In this document: positions 17,528 to 25,800 of the stretch, in pieces
How positions within the stretch are numbered: the stretch's first letter is position 1
Layout of the letters: each line of letters starts with the position of its first letter
Assembly: GCF_003003075.1 (NCBI RefSeq)
Contig: NZ_PVTX01000002.1
Coordinates: 248,001 to 312,000, forward strand
DNA: 64,000 nucleotides
Reading direction: 5' to 3'
Source of the DNA: Isoptericola halotolerans
GTDB lineage: Bacteria; Actinomycetota; Actinomycetes; Actinomycetales; Cellulomonadaceae
Notes under the pieces: generated by a model
The model's input: only the letters and a program-made list of their open reading frames with translations
Told to the model about the DNA's origin: nothing
Database searches by the model: none
Translations under genes and position numbers: made by a program

Positions 17528-19483
17528 TCAGTCCAGACGGGTCGACGTGGTGACGCCGTCGGGCCAGCGGACGACGGCGTCGGTGCCGTCGAGCGTCAGG
17601 GTGGCGGGATCGTCCGCCGCGGTGGGGTCGGGTGCGGGCACGGGGTCGGGCGCGGTGCCGCGCAGGGTCAGGAGCACGGCGAGCCGCCGGCCGGGCTCGA
17701 CGGCGGCGTCGAGCACCGGGACCCGGGCGTGCTCGCCGAGCGGGCTCGCCCCGTCGCGCTCGACCGTGCCGGCGGTCCAGTCCCCGACCAGCGGCTCGAG
17801 CCGCGAGTCGAGCCCGTCGCCGGCGACGGTGGGCCAGCCGGACACGCGCAGCGCGACCGGTGCCGCGCCGTCGGGCACGTCGTCGACCTGGACGCACCGC
17901 ACCTCCCACGGGCCGCGCACGAGCGAGACGGTCGTCAGGGTGCCGGCAGGTGTCGCGGTGCCGCGGCGGCCGGAGCCGTGGTCGCGCTGGCCGGGCTCGG
18001 GGTCGAGCCAGTGGGCGGCCGCGCGCGACGCCGCGACCGCGACGGCGGAGTCGCCGTGGCCGCGCACCTCGGGCCCGCTCAGCACCTCGAAGCCGGTGCG
18101 GTGGGTGGCGCGGCCGTCGGCGTCGAGCAGGGTCACGGACTGCTCGGCGGGCGAGTCCCAGCTCTGCTCGTCGAGCCACGGGCTGGTGGCGGTCGAGTAG
18201 CCGAGCCGCGCGTACAGCGGGGAGTCGCCCCCCTGCGCGCCGGGCAGCGCGTGGTCGGTGCCGTGGTTGACGACGCGCACGACGCCGTCGGCCCGGGTGC
18301 CGCTGACGATCCAGCCGGGTGCCGCGACGGTGCGCAGCACGTCGCCGGTCTGCACGGGCAGGGGTTCGGCGGGCGCGGTCCACACGGGGTGGTCGGCGGG
18401 CAGCGCGAGGCCGAGCATGCCCTTGCTCGCCCAGTACGGCGAGCCCGGCCCGGAGTAGGCCTGCGCGATCCGCGGCCAGGCGTGATGCCAGCCGAGCGTG
18501 AGCAGGCCGTCGTCGTCGGGCGCGCCGCGGCCCGCGAAGTGGCCGACGACGGCGCTCGCGGCGTGGCGCAGACGGCCCGGCGAGTGACTGGGCACCTCGG
18601 CCATGGCGCCGACCCAGAAGGGTGCGGCGGCGGCGAAGCGGTAGGCGAGCGAGCGGCCCTGGACGAGCGGCGAGCCGTCGCCCCCGACCAGGGCGAGCGC
18701 GTCGCCGAGGAACCGGTCGAGCTGCGCGACGTCGTGCTCGCGGCGCTCGGCGGCCAGGTCGTGGGCGCCGGCCATGCGTGCCCACAGCGTCGGGTAGAGG
18801 TGCAGCGCCCACCCGTTGTAGTGGTCGAAGGAACGCTCGGCGCCGTCGGCGAGCCAGCCGTCGGCACGGGCGAAGGTGTCGTGGGTGGCGAGATCCTGGC
18901 GCATCTCGGCGAGGGCGTGCGGGCCGCCGGCGCCCCGCAGGAACGTCTGGACCACGAGCCGGAACCAGACCCAGTTGATGCGCGGGTAGGTGTCGTCGCC
19001 GACGGCCTCGGCGAGATAGTCCACGACCTGCTCCTGGACGACGGCGTCGAGCCGGTCCCAGATCCAGGGGCGGGTCAGGTCGAGGATCAGCGCGATGGAG
19101 GCGGCCTCGACCTTGGCCTGCCCGTGCTCGGCAAGGCGCGGCCAGCGCTCGGGCGAGGCCGGGTCCGTCCCGGTGGCCAGGCCGGCGGCGAACCGCTCGG
19201 CGTAGCCGTGGGGGTCGTCGCCGCGCTCGCCCGCCAGGCGGAAGCCGCCGAGCAGGAACGTGCGGGCGAAGCCTTCGAGCCCGTCGATCGCCCGGCCGTA
19301 GCCGCCCTCGGGACCGGGCAGCGTCACGCGGGCGCCGCCGGGAGACGTGTACGGCGCGACGGCGGCGAGCAGGTGGTCGGCGTGGGCGGCCCACCGGTCA
19401 CGGTCCCAGCTGTCCACGGCGGCCGGCGAGCCGTGCACGCCGGTGGCACCGGGCATCCCGTGGATCGTCGCTGACTCGCTCAT
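17528..19483 (-). CDS. DUF2264-domain protein, probable carbohydrate-active enzyme
   Basis: 651 residues without a signal peptide. The first ~400 residues match the DUF2264 pattern (GPEGGYGRAIDGLEGFARTFLL; YPRINWVWFRLVVQTFLRG; DHYNGWALHLYPTLWARMAG; QGRSLAYRFAAAAPFW; GWHHAWPRIAQAYSGPGSPY), a helical toroid rich in Trp, His and Asp. A beta-rich C-terminal part follows. I recall, without being able to check it, that some relatives have been assigned uronidase activity, which would fit this locus. It is the first gene of the operon ending in kduI, behind a good minus-strand promoter (19556-19585). The start at ATG 19483 has AAGGACGGC upstream. Confidence 0.82.
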   Translation of the reverse strand: MSESATIHGMPGATGVHGSPAAVDSWDRDRWAAHADHLLAAVAPYTSPGGARVTLPGPEGGYGRAIDGLEGFARTFLLGGFRLAGERGDDPHGYAERFAAGLATGTDPASPERWPRLAEHGQAKVEAASIALILDLTRPWIWDRLDAVVQEQVVDYLAEAVGDDTYPRINWVWFRLVVQTFLRGAGGPHALAEMRQDLATHDTFARADGWLADGAERSFDHYNGWALHLYPTLWARMAGAHDLAAERREHDVAQLDRFLGDALALVGGDGSPLVQGRSLAYRFAAAAPFWVGAMAEVPSHSPGRLRHAASAVVGHFAGRGAPDDDGLLTLGWHHAWPRIAQAYSGPGSPYWASKGMLGLALPADHPVWTAPAEPLPVQTGDVLRTVAAPGWIVSGTRADGVVRVVNHGTDHALPGAQGGDSPLYARLGYSTATSPWLDEQSWDSPAEQSVTLLDADGRATHRTGFEVLSGPEVRGHGDSAVAVAASRAAAHWLDPEPGQRDHGSGRRGTATPAGTLTTVSLVRGPWEVRCVQVDDVPDGAAPVALRVSGWPTVAGDGLDSRLEPLVGDWTAGTVERDGASPLGEHARVPVLDAAVEPGRRLAVLLTLRGTAPDPVPAPDPTAADDPATLTLDGTDAVVRWPDGVTTSTRLD

Positions 19484-19542
19484 GCCGTCCTTCTTCGTCG
19501 ACTGTCGATCGCCGTCGTGGCGATCGCCCGGTCCGCAGTGAC

Positions 19543-19554
19543 CGAACATGTTCG
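19543..19554. promoter_or_regulatory. Palindrome CGAACATGTTCG at the DUF2264 operon start point
   Basis: A perfect 12-bp palindrome just downstream of the minus-strand -10 (19556-19561), over the expected transcription start. It shares CGAAC-N2-GTTCG with the LacI operators of the arabinoside regulon at 35084, 42435 and 43549, differing only in the central two bases. It is likely a LacI-family repressor site. Confidence 0.5.
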
Positions 19555-19555
19555 A

Positions 19556-19585
19556 AGTAAAGAGGTCAGGTTCTGGCCATGTCAA
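19556..19585 (-). promoter_or_regulatory. Promoter of the uronate operon
   Basis: Read on the minus strand: -35 TTGACA (19585-19580, perfect consensus), an 18-base spacer, and -10 TTTACT (19561-19556). The leader to the ATG at 19483 is about 65 bases and contains a second inverted repeat, GATCGCC-N5-GGCGATC (19507-19525). Confidence 0.6.
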
Positions 19586-19602
19586 CCGCGTTGCTGTACC
19601 GT

Positions 19603-19624
19603 GATGATCGTTTCCGATCGTTTT
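19603..19624. promoter_or_regulatory. Tandem half-site operator GATGATCG-N5-GATCGTTTT
   Basis: Two half-sites (TGATCG at 19605, CGATCG at 19615) lie exactly 10 bp apart. The same arrangement occurs twice in the GH59/regulator control region (26963 and 27055). It lies upstream of the minus-strand -35 and overlaps the presumed promoter of the heparinase gene. It is the likely site for the DeoR/LacI hybrid regulator encoded at 21637 or its paralogue at 27136. Confidence 0.6.
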
Positions 19625-19663
19625 GCTGTGCGTATGACCTGTGACTGATCTCGATGGGGAGAG

Positions 19664-21640
19664 ATGGGGACCGACCGATTCACCGGGCCGCTCGCCGCGG
19701 CCCTCGCCCCGGCGCTGCGCCGGACCACGCTCGCCGCCGCGCTCCGTGCCGCCGACCACGCGTTGCCCGTGGCCCCGGCGACCGACCGCTCCGTGTGGGA
19801 GCCGCGCACCGGCGTCGTCCACCCGACCGCCGGTGCCGTCGTCGCGCGCGCCCGGGCCGACCTCGGCACACCGTGGCCCCAGCCCCTGGCCAGCACCGCC
19901 GCCCGGCTGCACCGCGACGGCGACCGCGACACCCACGAACAGCTCGTGTTCGCGCGCCAGCACCGGCTCTCCCGGGCCGTCCTGGCGGCGGCGACCACCC
20001 TCGAGGACCGCTGGGTCGACGAGGCGGCCGACGGGATCTGGCAGCTCTGCGAGCAGAGCTCCTGGTGCTGGCCCGCGCACGACGACACCCGGGCGGTCCA
20101 CGGGGCCGTCCTGCCCACCGTGACCGACCCCTACCTCGACCTCGGTGCCGGGGAGGCGGTCGGCCAGCTCGCCTGGGCGGACCACGTGCTCGGCGCGCTG
20201 CTCGACGAGCGGTACCCCGGCCTGCGCGGGCGCATCCGGCACGAGGCCCGCACCCGGGTGATCGAGCCGTTCCTGCGCCGGCGCGACTGGCACTGGCTCG
20301 GGCTCGACGGGCGCGTGCACAACTGGAACCCGTGGATCCACGGCAACGTGCTCGTCGCGGCGCTGCGCCTGCTCGACGGCCCCGACGACGCCACCACCCG
20401 CCTGCGGACGGTGGAGCTCTGCGTCGAGGGCATCGACCGGTACGTGGCCTCGCTGCCCGACGACGGCGCGATCGACGAGGGCTACGGCTACTGGTGGAAC
20501 GGCGCCTGCCGGGCGCTGGAGTCGCTCGACCTGCTGCGCCACGCGACCGGGGGCGCGCTCGACGCGCTGGCCCCCGGCGTCGTGCCGCCCGCCCTGCGCG
20601 AGACCGTCGCGTTCCCGCACCGCATGCACCTGGGCGGCGACTGGTACCTCTCCGTGGCGGACGCCCAGGCGCGCCCCACCGACGTCCACCCCTGGCACGC
20701 CCTGCACCGTGCCGCCCGGGCCGTCGGGGACGCCGACGCCGCGGCCTACGCGGTCTCCCGGCTCGCGTCGGGGCCCGGCGCACCCGCCGCGCCGGCCGCC
20801 GAGGCCGGGGCCGGGCTGGGCCGGCTGCTGCGCGGGCTGACCGACACCGCGTGGCGCGACGCCCTGGCCGCCGGGGCGACCGCGCCCCTGCCCCGGACCA
20901 CCTGGTGGGCCTCTACCCAGGTGCTGCTCGTGCGGCCCGAGGCCGGCACCCCCGCCGGGCTGACGCTCGCCGTCAAGGGCGGCCACAACGGCGAGGCGCA
21001 CAACCACAACGACGTCGGTTCCGTCGTCGTCGCCTCCGACGGCGTCCCCGTGATCGTCGACGCCGGGCGGCCCACGTACACGGCGCAGACCTTCGGGCCG
21101 GACCGCTACGACCTCTGGACCATGCAGTCCTCGTGGCACTCGGTGCCGCAGGTCGCCGGCGTGGCCCAGGGAGCCGGGCAGGAGTTCGCCGCCCGCGACG
21201 TCGAGCCGGTCGGCCCGCCCGACGACGCCACCGGTCTCGCACTGGGCCTCGCCGGCGCCTATCCGCACGAGGGCCTGCGGTCCTGGCGACGCACCGCGCG
21301 GCTGGAGCGGGTCGGCGACGTCGCCCGCGCCGTCGTCGACGACGCGTGGGACCTGGACACCCCGGACGACGGCGGCACGACCGTGCGCTTCCTGCTCGCC
21401 GGCGACGTCGACCTCGACACGGCGCGCGCCGTCGTCCGGCCGCTCGACGGCGCGCCGCCGGTCGAGCTGCGCTGGCCCGCCGAGGTCCCCGCCTCCCTGA
21501 TCCGCCGCGAGCTGGACGACCCGATGCTGTCGGGCGTCTGGGGCGCGCTGCTCACCCGCCTCGACCTCGACGTCACCGGCCGCACCGCGCTGCGCGTGGT
21601 CGTCAGCATGGCCGACCCGACCCCGAAGGAGACGCCGTGA
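19664..21640 (+). CDS. Heparinase II/III-family polysaccharide lyase
   Basis: 658 residues with no signal peptide. The N-terminal ~380 residues are a helical toroid with active-site-like motifs NWNPWIHGN and DEGYGYWWNG. The C-terminal half is the heparinase II/III-like beta domain, recognised by KGGHNGEAHNHNDVGS (about residues 438-453) and IVDAGRPTYTAQTFG. Such lyases cut uronic acid-containing polysaccharides by beta-elimination, giving the unsaturated ends removed by the GH88 enzyme in the divergent operon. Lack of a signal suggests an intracellular or exolytic oligosaccharide lyase. The substrate (glycosaminoglycan, alginate or other) is not resolved. Its stop overlaps the regulator start (GTGA). 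Confidence 0.88.
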   Translation: MGTDRFTGPLAAALAPALRRTTLAAALRAADHALPVAPATDRSVWEPRTGVVHPTAGAVVARARADLGTPWPQPLASTAARLHRDGDRDTHEQLVFARQHRLSRAVLAAATTLEDRWVDEAADGIWQLCEQSSWCWPAHDDTRAVHGAVLPTVTDPYLDLGAGEAVGQLAWADHVLGALLDERYPGLRGRIRHEARTRVIEPFLRRRDWHWLGLDGRVHNWNPWIHGNVLVAALRLLDGPDDATTRLRTVELCVEGIDRYVASLPDDGAIDEGYGYWWNGACRALESLDLLRHATGGALDALAPGVVPPALRETVAFPHRMHLGGDWYLSVADAQARPTDVHPWHALHRAARAVGDADAAAYAVSRLASGPGAPAAPAAEAGAGLGRLLRGLTDTAWRDALAAGATAPLPRTTWWASTQVLLVRPEAGTPAGLTLAVKGGHNGEAHNHNDVGSVVVASDGVPVIVDAGRPTYTAQTFGPDRYDLWTMQSSWHSVPQVAGVAQGAGQEFAARDVEPVGPPDDATGLALGLAGAYPHEGLRSWRRTARLERVGDVARAVVDDAWDLDTPDDGGTTVRFLLAGDVDLDTARAVVRPLDGAPPVELRWPAEVPASLIRRELDDPMLSGVWGALLTRLDLDVTGRTALRVVVSMADPTPKETP

Positions 21641-22776
21641 CCCAGGAGTCCCAGCGCTCGCCGCTGCCCGCGGAGCGGCACTCCCACCTGCTGGCCGCCC
21701 TCGAGCGCGACGGCGTGGTCCGCGTCGCCGACCTCACCACCGAGCTGGGCGTCACCCCGGTGACCGTCCGCCGCGACATCGCGCGGCTCGAGCGCGAGGG
21801 CAGGCTCGTCCGCGTGCACGGCGGGGCCGTCGCCGCCGCCGCGCACGACGGCGCGCGCGACGAGGAGCCCGACGACCGGCACCCCGCCGGACGTTCGGCG
21901 CCCGTCGTGACGCCGGGCGCCGACGCGGCGATCGGCGTCCTGGTCCCCTCGCTGGACTACTACTGGCCCGGCGTCGTGCGCGGCATGGAGGCCGAGGCCC
22001 GCCGCCACGGGCTGCGGATCGTGCTGCGCGGCTCGTCGTACGACACCGCGGACGAGCGGCCGGCGCTGCGCCGCCTCGTCGAGGCGGACGGGGTGCGCGG
22101 CATCATCTGCGCACCCCGCATCGACGGCACCACCGTGCACGACGTCGCGAAGTGGCTCTGGGCGTCCGACGTCCCGCACGTGCTCGTCGAGCGCGAGGCC
22201 GCACGGGCGCCGCACCGGGACGCCCTCGAGTCGGTGGTCTCGGACCACGCGCTCGGCGCGCTCATGGCCGTGCACCACCTCGCGGACCTGGGTCACCGGC
22301 GGGTCGGTCTGGTGCTGTCGCGCGAGTCGCCCACGTCGCGCAAGGTCGCCGCCGGCTGGCGGGCCGCCTGCTCCGACCTGGGCCTGACCAGCGCGGAGCA
22401 CTTCGAGCGCCTGGCGCCCGACCGGAACCGGCCCGAGTTCTCCGGCGTGGTCGACGAGGTGGTGAACACCGCGCTCGGCTCGGGGACCACCGCGCTGCTG
22501 GTGCACTCGGACCCGGAGGCGTCCGCCGTCGCGCAGCGCGCCATGGACCGCGGCCTCTCGGTGCCGGGCGACCTGTCGATCGTCGCCTACGACGACGAGG
22601 TGGCCAACCTGTTCAGCCCCGCCATGACGGCCGTGCGGCCGCCGCGGGACGCCGTCGGGCACGCCGCGGTGGACCTGCTGGTCAAGCGGCTGGCCGACCC
22701 GTCGCGGCCGGTGCACCGCATGGCGATCAGCCCCCGGCTGATGGTCCGCGAGTCCACGGGCCCCGTGCGCCGCTGA
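21637..22776 (+). CDS. Hybrid regulator: DeoR-type HTH plus LacI/periplasmic-binding sensor
   Basis: 379 residues from GTG 21637, overlapping the lyase stop. Residues ~10-65 form a DeoR-type winged HTH (RVADLTTELGVTPVTVRRDI, then RLVRVHGGAV). Residues ~90-375 are a LacI-type sugar-binding sensor (IGVLVPSLDYYWPGVVRGME ... LGHRRVGLVLSRESPTSRKV ... DLSIVAYDDEVANLFSPAMT). The usual LacI HTH is absent. The sensor is nearly identical over long stretches to the protein at 27136, while the HTH regions and linkers differ more. It probably binds the tandem TGATCG sites at 19603, 26961 and 27055 and senses an oligosaccharide or uronate. Confidence 0.9.
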   Translation: MTQESQRSPLPAERHSHLLAALERDGVVRVADLTTELGVTPVTVRRDIARLEREGRLVRVHGGAVAAAAHDGARDEEPDDRHPAGRSAPVVTPGADAAIGVLVPSLDYYWPGVVRGMEAEARRHGLRIVLRGSSYDTADERPALRRLVEADGVRGIICAPRIDGTTVHDVAKWLWASDVPHVLVEREAARAPHRDALESVVSDHALGALMAVHHLADLGHRRVGLVLSRESPTSRKVAAGWRAACSDLGLTSAEHFERLAPDRNRPEFSGVVDEVVNTALGSGTTALLVHSDPEASAVAQRAMDRGLSVPGDLSIVAYDDEVANLFSPAMTAVRPPRDAVGHAAVDLLVKRLADPSRPVHRMAISPRLMVRESTGPVRR

Positions 22777-22823
22777 GGAGGTCCCGCCGGGGCCGAGCCC
22801 CTGCGCGCCGCCCGCCGAGAACG

Positions 22824-22884
22824 CACGAGCGTCCCGGTCCGTCCCGCATCGTGGCTCGATGCGGGACGGACCGGGACGCTCGTG
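22824..22884. terminator. Perfect 28-bp inverted repeat between converging genes
   Basis: Arms 22824-22851 and 22857-22884 are perfectly complementary over 28 bp; the loop is TGGCT. It lies between the regulator stop (22776) and the stop of the converging GH59-like gene (22895), ending 10 bp from the latter. No T-tract is present. The same loop, TGGCT, occurs in the element at 31002. Confidence 0.75.
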
Positions 22885-22894
22885 GTCCAGCGGG

Positions 22895-25800
22895 TCAGTC
22901 GACGACGGTCCAGGGGCCCCACGGCGAGCCGCCGGGCTCCGCGTTCCGCGTCCACCACTGCGCCTCGTACTGGACGCCGTCGTGCTCGACGACGTCACCC
23001 GCGACGAAGATCCGCGACGGGGTCCACACGGCCGTGCCGTCCGAGGTCTCGGCGACCTCCTGCCACGACCCCCACGGCGACGTGCCCGGCTCCTGGTTGC
23101 GCGTCCACCACGTGGCCTCGAACACGGCCCCCTCGTGCGTCACCCGATCACCGGCGTCGTACACGGCCGTCGCGTCCCACGCCGGGTGCTCCGGCGCCGG
23201 CTCCCCGACCGCCGCGGCCCAGGAGAGCATCGGCGACTGGTTGTTCGTCGCCCGCAGGGTGATCGTCACCGGGCCGGGCTCCGCCAGCTCGACGTCGTAG
23301 GACAGCACCTCGCTCGGGTTGCCCGCGTCGAGGGTGACCGAGCCGACCGGGTGGCTCGCGCCGTCGTAGTCGAGCACCACGTCGGCGCTGCGGCCGTTGC
23401 CCGGCCACCACGAGTGGCTGCCCGCCGCGACGGTGTGCGGCCCCGCCGGCAGGGTGAACGTGTACGACACCTCGGCCCCGACCTGGTTGGCCGTGTACAT
23501 GCCGGTGGTGGTCGTCTTCGAGTAGTCCCCCGCGACGATCCCCTTGTACTGGATGTCCCGCGTGCCGGCTGCGTTCTGCGCCCAGTGCCCCCAGGCCTCG
23601 CCGTCGGCGCGCACCTGGTCGGGAGCCTCGTTGGCGAGGCCGCCCACCAGCTCGTCGATCGCGAGGTACGACGGCGAGTCCTCGCCGAGCGGACCGCCCG
23701 CGGTGCCGTTGACGTCGGCGAACGCCACCGTGCCCGCCGGGACCACCTCGACCCGCGCCGTCGTCGTGGCCGACCCGTAGGAGCCCGGCACGGCGGCCGT
23801 CGCCCACGCCTCGTCGAAGGAGACCCCGTCGAGCTCCCAGGTGATCGGGACCTCGCGCGTGGTGCCGTCGGTGAGCTCGGCCTCCAGCGTCGTCGGCAGG
23901 TCCGACGGCGCGTCCCCGACGTAGGTCGCCGTGGACACCGGCTCCAGGCCGACGATCCGCGCGGCCACCGGCGCCGACGCCGTGCGCAGCCGCTCGACGA
24001 GCTGTGCCGCACCCTGACCGTCGAGCCGGTAGCCCGCCGGGTCGGCGACCGCGTCCCGCGCGGCGGCGATCGTGGCCTGCAGCAGCGCCCAGTCGGCGTC
24101 GGTGAAGTCGGCGTCGCGCTCCACGTCCTCCGCCGCGGCGACGGCGCCGGCGAGCGCCTCGGTGCCGGCGGTGTCGGTCGCGGGGGTGGAGGCCACCCCG
24201 ACGGCGTCGACCAGCAGGGTCCCGGAGATCACCGTGAGGGTCACGGTGTGCTCGCCCCAGGGCAGGCCGCGCAGCTCGTAGGCCTGCTGGAACTGCCCGG
24301 AGCGCCGGGTCGGCTGGTTGCGGGCCACGGGCTCGCCGTCGACCGTCACGTCGAGCCGCGCGGACCCGTCGTTGGGACCGAGCACGTCCAGCCCGGAACC
24401 GGTGAAGGTGTACGTCAGCGACGCCCCCTCGCCCTGGCTGGTGGAGGTGGACCGCATGTACTCGTACATGGAGCCGCCGTTGGCGTGCTTCCACGGGCCG
24501 TCGTAGACGAGCTGCGTGGCCGGTGGGTCGGCGAGGTCGGTCATCTCGAGACCGTCGAGGTACTCGCCGTAGTACGGCAGCTCGTCGGCCACACGCTCGA
24601 CGCGCAGGTCGTCGAACTGCGTCCAGTGGAACCCGCTGGCCAGGTCCACCCAGCCGGACCCGATCGGCGACGGGTCGCTCCAGCGGAACACCCGCTCGCC
24701 GTCGACCCAGCCCGTGATCTCGTCGCCCGCCACCCGCAGGGAGAGCTCGTGCCACGCCGCGGCGTCGAACCCGTCGAGGCTGCCGCTCTCGACGACGGAA
24801 CCGAACCGCACGAGCCGCCAGCCGCCGTCGGACCCGAGCCGGAGCCCGTAGGGCGTGCCGTTCAGGTTGTGCGAGCTGCCGCCGCCGCTGGAGCGCGCGC
24901 CGAGCACGGCGTAGTTGTCGCTCGCGGCCGCGCGCTCGAAGCGCACGTCCACGGTGGCCCGGTAGTTGGTCCAGCGGCGGTCGCCGACGGCGGTGATGGG
25001 ATCGCCGCCGTTCCACGCGCCGCCGACGCCGGTCCCGGCGCGGTCGACCTGCTGGCGCAGCACACGCTCGCCGTCGTCCGCCAGGTAGGCCTCGAAGGAA
25101 CCGTTGCGGTCCCACGTGAACAGCGGGATCGCGCCGGTGTCGCCGCCGCGGGAGGCGGTGAAGTCCTCGGTGGCGCCCGTGGGATCGCCGTCGGCGCCGA
25201 TGACCGGGACGGTCCGGTCCGTGTAGTCGAAGTCGTCCGACCACAGCACGCCGTCGTCCTGGCCGCCCTGCGCGCCGGCGTCGAGCACGGTGCGCTCGCC
25301 CTCGACCGGCAGCGGGGTCGTCCAGGACGCGTCGCCCGTGACGTCGAGGGAGGTGACGGTCATGATCGAGAAGGGCTCGACCGTCACGGTGTACCCGCCG
25401 TCGTCGTCGGCCGTGAGGTCGGCGACCTGCTGCTTGTAGCGGGCGTCGAACGCCTCGCCGTCGTCGGCGGCCCGGGTCTCCCAGGCGGCCAGCGTGGGGT
25501 CGCTGCCGAGGTCGAGGTCCTGCGGGGTGATGCGGTAGGTGCGCGGCTCCTCCGAGTCGTTGACCAGCACCGTGGAGAAGTCGGAGCGGTCGGGCGCGGC
25601 GAGCGTCAGGTAGTTCGGGCCGCCGTTGCGCCCGACGACGGGGTTGGTGCCCGTGGCGGTCGTCGTGCTCGCCTGCGGCACGGCGCGCCAGACGCCCGCC
25701 GTGTTGTCCTCGTTCTCCCAACCGGTGTCCGCGAAGCTGGTGAAGTGCTGCAGCACGGCGAGCCCGGCGTCGTAGTGGAGCCAGCCGGACCACGGGTCAC

